Source of the DNA: JABCYV01 sp963696025
GTDB lineage: Bacteria > Acidobacteriota > Terriglobia > Terriglobales > Acidobacteriaceae
NCBI GenBank assembly: GCA_963696025.1
Contig: CAVOII010000017.1
Span: forward strand, 1 to 64,000
Direction: 5' to 3'
DNA: 64,000 nt
Made by a program: the position numbers and the translations under genes. Below, one piece after another: positions 1 to 7,111 of this stretch; positions within the stretch are counted from its first letter, which is position 1, and every line of letters starts with the position of its first letter. The notes under the pieces are model-generated. The model did not search any database. It worked only from the letters and a program-made list of their open reading frames with translations, and had not been told where the DNA came from.

Positions 1-1137
1 CGCCGCTCTCTTCTTCGCATTCTTCCCTCCCCCGTTCGCACACCCGCAGCCCGTATCGTCGTAAGTTCGTGTCCGGTCCAAACGGCCCCAAGATATACTG
101 CGCGCTGCCCACCAGCAGCCTGCGCATCATCTTGTCCCCGGCCTTGCTGATGCCTAATAGCGGCTGGCTGTCCCCGGAATCCTCTAGCTTGGGTACCAGC
201 CCCGAGATAGAAGGTCCTACGTCCCGACTCTTGGCGAAGCGGTCCGGATTTTCCAGGGTCAATACGTAGGCCAGCGCCGTAATCGGCCCCACCCCTTTTA
301 CCTGGCGCAACAACTTCGTAGGTCACTTCTCGACTGGCCATCTCTTCCACTTTCCGGTCATACTCCTTAATGCCATCACTCAGCGCAGCCGCGAATTGCA
401 CCAACGGTAGCAGTGCTTCGCGGATCTCGACGGGAAGTCCCTCCTCTGCTTGGGATGCGAAGCTCTGGCTGGAACAACGGGGCAGTCGTTGGCCCATGCT
501 CTTCACCAAGCCGCGCGTGGTGTTGATGAGCTCAGTCCGCACGGCGACCAGCGCATCGCGGGCTCGTAACATGACCAGATCCTGGCGCACTTCCCTACTA
601 CGGTGCTCGAGCGGTCGCAGCGACTGGGGATCCACCCGTCCCAAGCGGGCCAACTTGTGGGCATCGATGCGATCATTCTTCCGCTTGCGCCGTTTCGATC
701 CCTCCATTAACCGCGGATTCGCCACCAGCACCTCGTGCCCGCAACCCCGGATGACTTCTCCGACCCAGGCCGAGTGTGTCCCCACTTCTACCACCACGCG
801 CGCCGCATTTAATGCCTGGAAGAATTCTGCAAAATCCTGTTGCGTCGTGCGCAGCTGTCCTTCCACCAGCGTTTCCCCCTCCAGATCCAGAACGCAGTAA
901 TTACTCGATTGGTCCCCCGATCCGACCCCCACCGTCAAAGGTCGAGATTGGGCCTGAGCCCATCTCGCCCCTGCACTTCTGCCGGGTCCGCAGCTGCCAC
1001 CTTCTGGTTCAGCTTTTTCCGCAATCGCCCACCAGCTCCGCCAGTACTTCCTTCGTGTCCCGATGTGCTGTGCTAGCAGACTTAGCCCGCTTTGCTGTCG
1101 GTTCACTCTTCTTTCCAGAATTGCTATCCTTCTTCAA
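1..1137 (-). pseudogene. IS110-family transposase, frameshifted, runs off left edge
   Basis: Reading the minus strand from a TTG at 1137, preceded by AAGGAGATC, gives an IS110-type transposase/recombinase in pieces. The middle block (about 911-312) is an open stretch with family motifs such as VVVEVGTHSAW and KRKNDRIDAHKLARLG, typical of the DEDD catalytic half. The next block in a shifted frame (about 310-30) reads VKGVGPITALAYVLTLENP and GISKAGDKMMRRLLVGSAQY, the C-terminal half carrying the catalytic serine in this family. At least four frame changes are needed: near 1020, near 930, an extra base at about 311, and near 30. No intact protein can be made as read. Either the copy is decayed or the sequence has indels. 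The family identity is clear; the C-terminal end lies outside the window. Confidence 0.8.
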
Positions 1138-1340
1138 GGTTGATCTCCTTATCCACTGTGATTGCACCGTTGAGTGCGCAGATCACTGGTAGCTTATCGC
1201 CATCCGTGATCGGGGATCGACCTTCTCATCCTATCTACCGGGTGGAGCGAATCAGTTCCCGGGCGGGATTTACACCCGCTGAAGCCCAGCGCCTTTTCAC
1301 GGCGCACTGTTACGCCAACTATCAGGAGTCAGAACCGGAA
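1138..1340 (-). ncRNA. Possible IS110 bridge-RNA region (structured non-coding end)
   Basis: This is the non-coding stretch immediately upstream of the IS110-type transposase start. On the minus strand it holds two small perfect hairpins in tandem: GCGCC-GTGAAAA-GGCGC (1305-1289) and GCGGG-TGTAAAT-CCCGC (1279-1263). In the IS110 group (as opposed to IS1111), the non-coding end upstream of the recombinase gene encodes the bridge RNA that selects target and donor DNA, so position and structure fit. I cannot identify target- or donor-binding loops or the element boundary, so this is an inference from position plus two visible stems. Confidence 0.3.
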
Positions 1341-1618
1341 GGTCAGCGTTCCCGTCAGGTAACTATTGAAGTCGCTCCTATTCTTCTTAAAGACGCCCGC
1401 GCATTGCTGATTCCACCGCAGTCTTTTGCTTTTACTAGCGCCTTCACAACAGTCCGCTTTTGTTTCGGAGGCAATAATAACTTTTCCTCTCGCGAGTCGT
1501 TATCGCGATCCTGCGGCGATAGTTGGAGTAAACAGACGATTACAGTGACTGTTCTCATGAATCGTCTGACTCCGAGGATCAAGCCAACGCGCTTCCCCCT
1601 TCATTCCATCTCGCCACG
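1341..1618. other. Non-coding stretch between IS remnant and cytochrome gene
   Basis: No convincing gene is visible. Frames open here on both strands lack family resemblance or a ribosome-binding site. It may contain the outer end of the IS110-type element, but no junction or target duplication is recognisable. Confidence 0.4.
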
Positions 1619-3301
1619 CTACAGCGTGTTCAGGAAGTTGATTAAATCAGTTTGTTGTTGCGGCGTCAGCCCAATGCTGAACCGCTGGTTGTAGAAATTG
1701 ACCAAATCGTGCAGCGAACTCGCATTGCCGCCGTGAAAGTAAGGTGCCCGCGAGGCCAATCCGCGGAGGACGGGTGTCTTCATTTTGCCTAGATCGGCGC
1801 ACTTTCCCGTGATCAGCCCTGTGCCTGGATCGGTGGTTTCAAATAGGTCGTAGGTCGCGCCGTTCACAGTGACCGAATTGGAGAAAAAGGGAATCGAGCC
1901 TTGTGGACAGAGGAACCCGAACAGTGGAAGGTCCGGAGTCGGTGGCAGAGGCGGAAATGCACTGGCGGGCGCCTGCAGCGGACTCAGGTAGCTGTTGTCG
2001 CCAATGCCGGTGTGCAGGGGAGGAAGCACAAAATTGTTTCCGATGTTCTGAACATTGTGGCAAGTGTTGCAAGTAGCTTGAAGATTGGGCCCAAGGACGT
2101 CGTTAAGACCGGAGACGCCATTGACTGTGAAAGTCACTCCACCATTGAAGATCGCCTCGCCCCGAAGAATAGAAGCGCGCTGAGCCTTCTCGCTGGCACC
2201 TCCAACGAAAAACGTGGGCGGATAGAGGGTGAACTCTGTACCTCCAAGGAACGTAGGAGCTAGGGGCAGACAACTACTGATATCGCCGCAACTCAGCGAG
2301 CCGAGGAACGTCGCTCCACCCTTCGCTCCGCTCCCATCATGGCTGCCGGTGAGATCGAGCGCTTTTTGATCGAAGGCCTGAGCAGTGAAAATTCCTTGTT
2401 GGAAGCTCACACCCTGCTGGACATCGTTGGGGAGTGAGCCGGTCGTCAGCGCGGCTATTTGCGCGGGGGTGGCTTGGGCGTGAATCCTGACCGCGTCCTG
2501 GAATTGCGTTGGCAGGTCGGGCTCGCGTGAATCCCACATGATGGCGAAACCCGTGCCTTCTGGCGATGTGCCGGATAAGCCGGGAATGGGGGGAAACGGT
2601 GGGTTTGGTGGCGCAGGGACAACGGTACCGGCGGGGTCGAGGAAAAACAGGTTGGCCGAAGGCAGGGGGCGCCGATACATGGAAAGGAATCCTGCCGGCA
2701 CGCCGTAAATCACATTCTTCTCGCAACCGTAGGGATCGTTCTCGACTCGCAATTGCGCCCACTCGGCATTCGAAGGTATCGGCAAGAAGATGCGGATGTT
2801 AGCCTTATTAAATAATTGACTGCGGGCCGCTACGAAACTTGGTCCAAAGGAAGAAGCCGCGGCGCCCAGGTTAGGGCAGTTTGAGCCGTCAACCGGCTGG
2901 AATAACGCGTCGAGACCGTTCGTGCTCTGGTAGATGGACTCCACAGTGTGGGGAGTGATGGTCCAGCCGTCCTGGGGCTGGTGGCAGGTGAAGCAAGTGC
3001 GTTGATTGGTGCCTAGCGTCGAAGAGAAAAAGGCATTCTTGGAGGTGGTGGTCGAGCCGCCGGGCTGATAACTGCCGATCCGACCGGTGGGATCGGGGAG
3101 TGTTTCAGCCCTCGGAATAATGGCGGGCGTCTGTCCGTTGAGAATCGTGGTTAGGATGGGCGATTTGAGTGCGTTCGACCATGTGGGTGGCACCCATGCG
3201 GGGGAATAGCTGCCACTCTGGGCAAAGGCTAGATGACGGACACCTAATGCGACGGCTAGCGAAAGCCCGAACAACAATCCGACAATCTGTATCTTTTTCA
3301 T
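1619..3301 (-). CDS. Secreted dihaem cytochrome c, CCP/MauG-like
   Basis: A 560-residue exported protein with a Sec signal peptide (about 1-27, ending LAFA-Q). It carries two c-type haem motifs, CFTCH at 103-107 and CNTCH at 411-415. The C-terminal part (about 370-560) resembles the cytochrome c peroxidase/MauG family, including MKTPVLRGLASRAPYFHGG at 507-525, where the family places a conserved His after an aromatic residue. Between the haems there are Pro-rich loops (around 228-240 and 444-460). Family members use two haems for periplasmic peroxide reduction or oxidation of partner proteins; the substrate is not predictable here. The start follows a G-rich ribosome-binding site. The gene is downstream of, and on the same strand as, cysteine-rich copy A, but a hairpin separates them. 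It is longer than classic CCP (about 330 residues). Confidence 0.85.
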   Translation of the reverse strand: MKKIQIVGLLFGLSLAVALGVRHLAFAQSGSYSPAWVPPTWSNALKSPILTTILNGQTPAIIPRAETLPDPTGRIGSYQPGGSTTTSKNAFFSSTLGTNQRTCFTCHQPQDGWTITPHTVESIYQSTNGLDALFQPVDGSNCPNLGAAASSFGPSFVAARSQLFNKANIRIFLPIPSNAEWAQLRVENDPYGCEKNVIYGVPAGFLSMYRRPLPSANLFFLDPAGTVVPAPPNPPFPPIPGLSGTSPEGTGFAIMWDSREPDLPTQFQDAVRIHAQATPAQIAALTTGSLPNDVQQGVSFQQGIFTAQAFDQKALDLTGSHDGSGAKGGATFLGSLSCGDISSCLPLAPTFLGGTEFTLYPPTFFVGGASEKAQRASILRGEAIFNGGVTFTVNGVSGLNDVLGPNLQATCNTCHNVQNIGNNFVLPPLHTGIGDNSYLSPLQAPASAFPPLPPTPDLPLFGFLCPQGSIPFFSNSVTVNGATYDLFETTDPGTGLITGKCADLGKMKTPVLRGLASRAPYFHGGNASSLHDLVNFYNQRFSIGLTPQQQTDLINFLNTL

Positions 3302-3341
3302 GGCGCCCCCCGGGACTCTAAAGCTGTCAACTCTTCAAACC

Positions 3342-3374
3342 GGGCCGCCCGGGGGACTTTGCGTTCGGCGGCCC
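3342..3374 (-). terminator. GC-rich hairpin after cysteine-rich copy A
   Basis: GGGCCGCC and GGCGGCCC form a perfect 8-bp stem with a 17-nt loop between the end of the cysteine-rich gene (3418) and the start of the cytochrome gene (3301), both on the minus strand. There is no good U-tract, so it could be a weak terminator or a structure in the cytochrome leader. Confidence 0.35.
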
Positions 3375-3417
3375 ATACCTCAAAGCATTTCAGTGGGTAC
3401 GTTCCAGTGGCGAGGCC

Positions 3418-4011
3418 CTAGAACGCGTAGTCTTCTGCGCCGCAATAGCAGGTGCCGCGGCCGCTGCCGAGCGTGATCTCGAACGAGCAGAACTGCTGCA
3501 AGCTGGCTAGTTCCGCCGCAGCAAGGTTTGCATCGTGCAATTCAGTCTCGGTGACAGCGTACGTATAACCGGTGGCTTTCTGAATGTGCGTGGCCCAGCC
3601 CCGGATTCCAGCAGTGGCAGCGCCCTTGGTGGGATCGCAATAGCCGGAATTTTCAGCCGTTGAAACCACCTTGATCACGCCTCTGTGGTTCACGAACGAG
3701 GTCAGAGAATTCGCCAACAGGTACTTGTTGACGGATTCCGCGATCAGGCCGTCGGCGGTAACCGGGCAGCTGCAGCATTCCTGCATCTCCTGGCTATCGT
3801 CGAATACGTAAAACGCCGCACACAGGGTGCCCCCCGTGTTGCCGTCGTTGATGACCCGCACAGTGGCATCCGGCGCCCCCGTAGTATTCGCGTTCGAATA
3901 ATACGTGAGCGCGTAGGTGCTATTGTCTTGCGCCACCGCGGTTGCCGAGACCACTCCCAGCACGAGGGCAATGGCCAGCATGGACAGAATTGTACAAAGT
4001 ACTTTCTTCAT
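3418..4011 (-). CDS. Secreted eight-cysteine protein, copy A
   Basis: A 197-residue protein with a clear Sec signal peptide (1-27, cleavage after AVA) and a mature part with eight cysteines (64, 79, 80, 82, 125, 175, 188, 190). A hallmark block is QECCSCPVTADG at 78-88, and the C-terminus reads GTCYCGAEDYAF. I do not know a function. The cysteine pattern suggests a disulfide-stabilised extracytoplasmic protein or, less likely, a metal site. A near-identical gene lies at 52084-52701 on the other strand: DNA is almost identical from the start codon to about codon 110, diverges around residues 119-158, and becomes near-identical again. The start is fixed by AGGAG 8 nt upstream. Similar proteins are, to my recollection, common as paralogues in Acidobacteriota. 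Confidence 0.85.
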   Translation of the reverse strand: MKKVLCTILSMLAIALVLGVVSATAVAQDNSTYALTYYSNANTTGAPDATVRVINDGNTGGTLCAAFYVFDDSQEMQECCSCPVTADGLIAESVNKYLLANSLTSFVNHRGVIKVVSTAENSGYCDPTKGAATAGIRGWATHIQKATGYTYAVTETELHDANLAAAELASLQQFCSFEITLGSGRGTCYCGAEDYAF

Positions 4012-4094
4012 GTAGGTTCTCCTAGTTTGGGCGCTGCCGGCTGGGGAGAGTCAGCTGAAGGACGCGCTGGCCGGACTCTATCTCGTCGTCGGAT

Positions 4095-4150
4095 CTTTAC
4101 AAGTACCCACGTAGCCTAGTCAAATTCATTAGACCAAAAGTTACATCTAA
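4095..4150 (-). promoter_or_regulatory. Conserved upstream element shared by both cysteine-rich copies
   Basis: Read on the minus strand this contains TTAGATGTAACTTTTGGTCT, a short variable part, then GACTAGGCTACGTGG and, 4 nt later, TTGTAAAG. The same arrangement recurs at 51939-51996 upstream of copy B although the surrounding leader has diverged. A possible promoter is TTGACT, 16 nt, TGTAAA. Preservation of this block against a diverged background suggests a promoter or operator. Confidence 0.5.
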
Positions 4151-4366
4151 TGGTTTAGTTGTTTCGTGCCATTGTATTTGCGTGGTTCGTGAGGTAGTTT
4201 CCCTCAGTTGATGATCCTACCTAGGCCGAATCCCCCTTCGGCTCGCCCGTGCAAGGGAATGCGGGCCCGGTTTTCTCATTACAGTCCTGAATAGCTGACG
4301 ACCTAGGATTCGCGGTGATTTACCCTTGCGAGCAGCGTCCGGCCAGTTCCATCGCGCTGACCTCCG

Positions 4367-4372
4367 TATAAT
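4367..4372 (+). promoter_or_regulatory. TATAAT -10 box for the permease, leaderless start likely
   Basis: A perfect TATAAT sits 8 nt before the GTG start of the permease at 4381, and no Shine-Dalgarno sequence is visible. Transcription would begin at or within a few bases of the start codon. The same 13-base context ACCTCCGTATAAT recurs at 6560-6572. Confidence 0.5.
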
Positions 4373-4380
4373 CCCAATCC

Positions 4381-5703
4381 GTGACGCCAACAAGCCCAGC
4401 CTCCGCCAAATCCGCCGTGCGCAAAGCCGGACTCTTCTACTTCGTTTGGGTGATGTTCTCCTACACCACCGGAGGTCCGTTCGGGCTGGAGGACATGGTG
4501 ACCAGGTCCGGCCCGGGGATGACCTTAATTTATCTCCTGGTGCTACCGCTCTTCTGGTGCATTCCGGTTTCCCTGGTTGCCGCCGAGCTCACTACGGCGA
4601 TGCCGGTCGAAGGCGGCTTCTATCGCTGGGTGCGGGCCGGATTCGGTGACTTTTGGGGGTTTCTCGCGGGCTGGTGGAATTGGTGCGCCTCATTCGTACT
4701 TGGGGGCGCTTACGCCGTCCTGTTCACCGACTATCTTGGCTTCTACTTCCCGCAACTGATCGGATGGAAGCATTATCTCGTCTCCCTGGCAATGGTAGCG
4801 GTGATCACTTATATCAACGTGCGGGGAATTGAGCTGGTGGGCAAGTTTGCCACGGTGCTGGAGATCTTTATTCTCTTGCCGGTGGTCGTGTTGGTTGTAG
4901 CTGGGCTGGCCAAATGGCGGCACAATCCATTTTCTCCAGTCATTCCCCCTCATCAACCGATGTTCCAGGTCTTCGGAGTAGGGTTGGCTGTTGGACTCTG
5001 GGCCTACTCCGGCTACGAACAGCTCTCGACCGTTGCCGAGGAGGTGGACAACCCGCAACGAAGTTATCCGCGAGCCTTGGCGCTGGTGGTTCCCATGTCC
5101 ATCGCAACCTACTTCTTGCCCATGCTGGTTTGCCTGGCGGCTTTGGGGAATTGGCAGAGCTGGCACACACGTTATTTTTCTGATGCCGCTCAGTTGATCG
5201 GAGGTCCCTGGCTCGGCGCCTGGATGACCATCGCTGCCATGTTGACCAACATCGCGCTTTTGAACGGTACGGTGTTGTCCTCTACGCGTATGCCATTCGC
5301 GATGGCGGAAGACGGCTACCTGCCGAAAGTCCTCGCCCGGATCCATCCTCGCTACGGCACGCCCTGGATCGCTATCGTCGCTTCCGCATTGGTATACGGT
5401 CTGCTGGCGGCGCAATCGCTGGTGCAGCTTATCAGCATTTACAACTGGCTGCGTGTTGCGACCACGGTGATGACTGTCCTGGCCGCCTGGCAATTGCGCC
5501 GCAAGCGGCCGGAGATGCAGCGCCCGTTTGTAATCCCAGGAGGGCGGACAGGGCTGATTTATTCGGTGGTCGCAGTAGTGATCATGAGTGCTGTCGCGCT
5601 AGTAGGTAGCGATCCGTATGGACTGCTGTGGGGGCCGGTGGCCCTGGCGCTGGGGCCTCTGGTGTACCTGATGCTGAGGAGGAAGCGAACAGAAGGAGTT
5701 TAG
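4381..5703 (+). CDS. APC-family amino acid permease
   Basis: A 440-residue integral membrane protein with about 12 hydrophobic segments. TM1 (about 17-40) carries the glycine-rich break TTGGPFGLEDMV typical of amino acid/polyamine/organocation (APC) transporters. Later segments contain YSGYEQLSTVAEEVDNP (about 211-227), which matches the TM6 region and following loop of the family. It probably takes up an amino acid or polyamine by cation symport; the substrate cannot be told. The GTG start has no ribosome-binding site but follows a -10 box closely. The stop codon is 2 nt before the start of the small protein at 5706, so the two are probably translated together. Confidence 0.88.
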   Translation: MTPTSPASAKSAVRKAGLFYFVWVMFSYTTGGPFGLEDMVTRSGPGMTLIYLLVLPLFWCIPVSLVAAELTTAMPVEGGFYRWVRAGFGDFWGFLAGWWNWCASFVLGGAYAVLFTDYLGFYFPQLIGWKHYLVSLAMVAVITYINVRGIELVGKFATVLEIFILLPVVVLVVAGLAKWRHNPFSPVIPPHQPMFQVFGVGLAVGLWAYSGYEQLSTVAEEVDNPQRSYPRALALVVPMSIATYFLPMLVCLAALGNWQSWHTRYFSDAAQLIGGPWLGAWMTIAAMLTNIALLNGTVLSSTRMPFAMAEDGYLPKVLARIHPRYGTPWIAIVASALVYGLLAAQSLVQLISIYNWLRVATTVMTVLAAWQLRRKRPEMQRPFVIPGGRTGLIYSVVAVVIMSAVALVGSDPYGLLWGPVALALGPLVYLMLRRKRTEGV

Positions 5704-5705
5704 CG

Positions 5706-5981
5706 ATGTCGCAACTGGCTACAATTTCAGTTCCTGACGCGAGTGTATCCCACGAGTGCTCAGCACCCATGTTAAATACAGCCACGAGCTTCTTACTGTT
5801 GTTGGTGTTACTTGTCATCGCTGCATGTGATCGCCCGAAAAATGCTTGTCCAATCGACGGACAACCACCGGAAGCGATTACCCAAAGAAATGGAGAATCC
5901 TGCGAATATTTCCACTACAGTGTCATAGAAAAGAAAAATCATTCCTGGTGGGCTAAATGCACACCAGGCGCTACGCAATAA
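5706..5981 (+). CDS. Small membrane-anchored or lipoprotein, unknown function
   Basis: A 91-residue protein of unknown function. AAGGAG lies 7 nt before ATG 5706 and overlaps the permease end, supporting this start and coupling. A hydrophobic stretch at about 26-41 ends in VIAAC, a lipobox-like sequence with Cys at 42. From the alternative ATG at 5769 this would be a classic 70-residue lipoprotein, but that start lacks a ribosome-binding site. With the upstream start there is an extra 21-residue polar N-terminus before the hydrophobic segment, which is unusual for a lipoprotein signal. The polar remainder has further Cys residues (48, 66, 86). Convergent with the AhpD-like gene. Confidence 0.6.
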   Translation: MSQLATISVPDASVSHECSAPMLNTATSFLLLLVLLVIAACDRPKNACPIDGQPPEAITQRNGESCEYFHYSVIEKKNHSWWAKCTPGATQ

Positions 5982-6006
5982 TCGACTGCATCCCGCAGGC
6001 AAGAGT

Positions 6007-6533
6007 CTAGATTTTTTCTTCTGGAAACTCCACTCCAATCCCAGCGGATCCGTGAAACGGTTCGTTAAGTTGGCCACGCCGACGAGCAGATGCAGATCTA
6101 CGACTTCAGCATCAGAGAAATGGTTTTTGAGACTGGCGACGTCGGCGTCAGTGATCTCATACGGAGTTCGGGTAAGTTTTTCTGCATAGGTCAACGCTGC
6201 CCGCTCCTTTTCTGTGTAGCGAGAATAGCCGGCTTGCTTCAACGCGTTCCAGTCTTCCGCGCTAAGCCCCACACGCTTCGACGAAGCTATGTGATGCTGG
6301 AGTCAACAATGACAGCCATTGATCATAGACACGCGAATGTAGATCAGTTCATACAGTTTGCGCTCAAGCGACCGGCCTACGCTGGCATAGAAACCGAGAA
6401 GGTTCTTGAGCATCTCTGGACGATGGGCCAGTGCTTTCTGAAAGTTGCCGGGTTTGCCGCGAAGCGTTTTCTCGTAGATTTCTTTCACTTCGGGCGAAGC
6501 TTGCTCACTTTCGACAAGGGAAATTCGTGCCAT
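6007..6533 (-). CDS. AhpD/CMD-like peroxidase-fold protein with in-frame TGA: candidate selenoprotein
   Basis: From ATG 6533 (after TGAGG) the minus strand encodes MARISLVESEQASPEVKEIY and the helical N-terminus of the carboxymuconolactone decarboxylase/AhpD superfamily, reaching VSMINGCHC at about 67-75. The next codon is TGA (6305-6303), then LQHHIASSKRVGLSAEDW in the same frame. The family active site is C-x-x-C-x-x-H-H, and the TGA occupies the second Cys, giving C-H-C-TGA-L-Q-H-H. The frame continues through ANLTNRFTDPLGLE. Near 6032 a one-base shift is needed to reach the family-like end EFPEEKI and a stop at 6007; otherwise the frame runs on to 5808, antisense to the neighbouring gene. 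AhpD-like selenoproteins with CxxU are known. Alternatives are a nonsense-mutated pseudogene or sequence error. The redox role in peroxide defence is inferred from the family. Confidence 0.6.
6270..6293 (-). promoter_or_regulatory. Candidate bacterial SECIS hairpin after the TGA
   Basis: On the minus strand, 9 nt after the in-frame TGA, CACA-TA-GCTTC-GTC-GAAGC-G-TGTG folds into a 5-bp upper stem with a 3-nt GUC loop and a 4-bp lower stem split by a small internal loop. The apical loop starts 20 nt after the TGA and begins with G. Bacterial SECIS elements need a small loop with a G near its start about 16-37 nt downstream of UGA, so position and loop both fit. It also encodes normal family residues, so coding constraint alone could explain it. 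Confidence 0.45.
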
Positions 6534-6566
6534 GAAGGGCCTCAGGGTCAAAGAATTGAACCTCCG

Positions 6567-6572
6567 TATAAT
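6567..6572 (+). promoter_or_regulatory. TATAAT -10 box in divergent intergenic region
   Basis: TATAAT in the context ACCTCCGTATAAT lies between the AhpD-like gene (minus, start 6533) and the DUF4440-type gene (plus, start 6635). The same context precedes the permease. No good -35 box was seen. Confidence 0.35.
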
Positions 6573-6634
6573 AGAACACAAGCTTGGGCGTGGTGACTTC
6601 CGACGATTGAGTTCAGGACAGGAGGTCTGTTCCG

Positions 6635-7084
6635 ATGAGAGCATCGATGGCCGTCGTCATTCTGCTGCTTGCGATCTGTCTGCCCGCTGCGGCTCAGAGC
6701 ACGGCGGACGTTGAGGCTGAGAGAACCAGAATTCTTGCGCTGGAGAATGCCTGGAACCTGGCGGAGGAGCACAAGGACGTTAAAGCGCTCGATGGATTGC
6801 TCGCCAGCACGATGGTTTATATCGACTACGACGGTAGCTTCATGGACAAGGCGCAGTTCATGGCCAGCGTGAAAGCTCCGTCCCTGCATCCCGAACAGAT
6901 TGTCAACGAATCGATGACGGCGCACGTTTATGGCGATAGCGCGATCGTTACTGGGATCTATCGCGAAAAAGGCGTTGCGGCAGGGAAACCGTATTTGCGC
7001 CGCGGCCGCTTCACCGACACTTGGGTCTACCAGAACAGCACCTGGGTGTGCGTCGCGAGCCAGTCGACACTGATCAGCCATTGA
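6635..7084 (+). CDS. Exported DUF4440/SnoaL-like protein (NTF2 fold)
   Basis: A 149-residue protein with a signal peptide (about 1-20, ending AAA-Q) followed by an NTF2-like domain of the DUF4440 type. Recognisable are ALENAWNLAEEHKDVKALDG at the start, MVYIDYDGSFMDKAQFMASV in the middle and RRGRFTDTWVYQNSTWVCVA near the end. The fold forms a cone-shaped pocket and is used by varied enzymes and binding proteins; no catalytic function is predictable here. GACAGGAGG lies upstream of the start region. It heads a plus-strand run with the GNAT, trmFO and the sorbosone-dehydrogenase-like gene and is divergent from the AhpD-like gene. Confidence 0.85.
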   Translation: MRASMAVVILLLAICLPAAAQSTADVEAERTRILALENAWNLAEEHKDVKALDGLLASTMVYIDYDGSFMDKAQFMASVKAPSLHPEQIVNESMTAHVYGDSAIVTGIYREKGVAAGKPYLRRGRFTDTWVYQNSTWVCVASQSTLISH

Positions 7085-7111
7085 TCTGAATCCAGCCACG
7101 AGGAGCTGCGA

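Noticed and set aside
1092..1694. 200-codon open frame on the plus strand
   Set aside because: It overlaps the IS110 end and the cytochrome gene antisense and lacks a plausible start site; it appears to be a GC-driven shadow frame.
5808..6005. Continuation of the AhpD-like frame beyond LGLEWSF, giving a longer C-terminus
   Set aside because: It runs antisense through the small membrane-protein gene, has no family resemblance, and a one-base shift gives the expected short ending at 6007.
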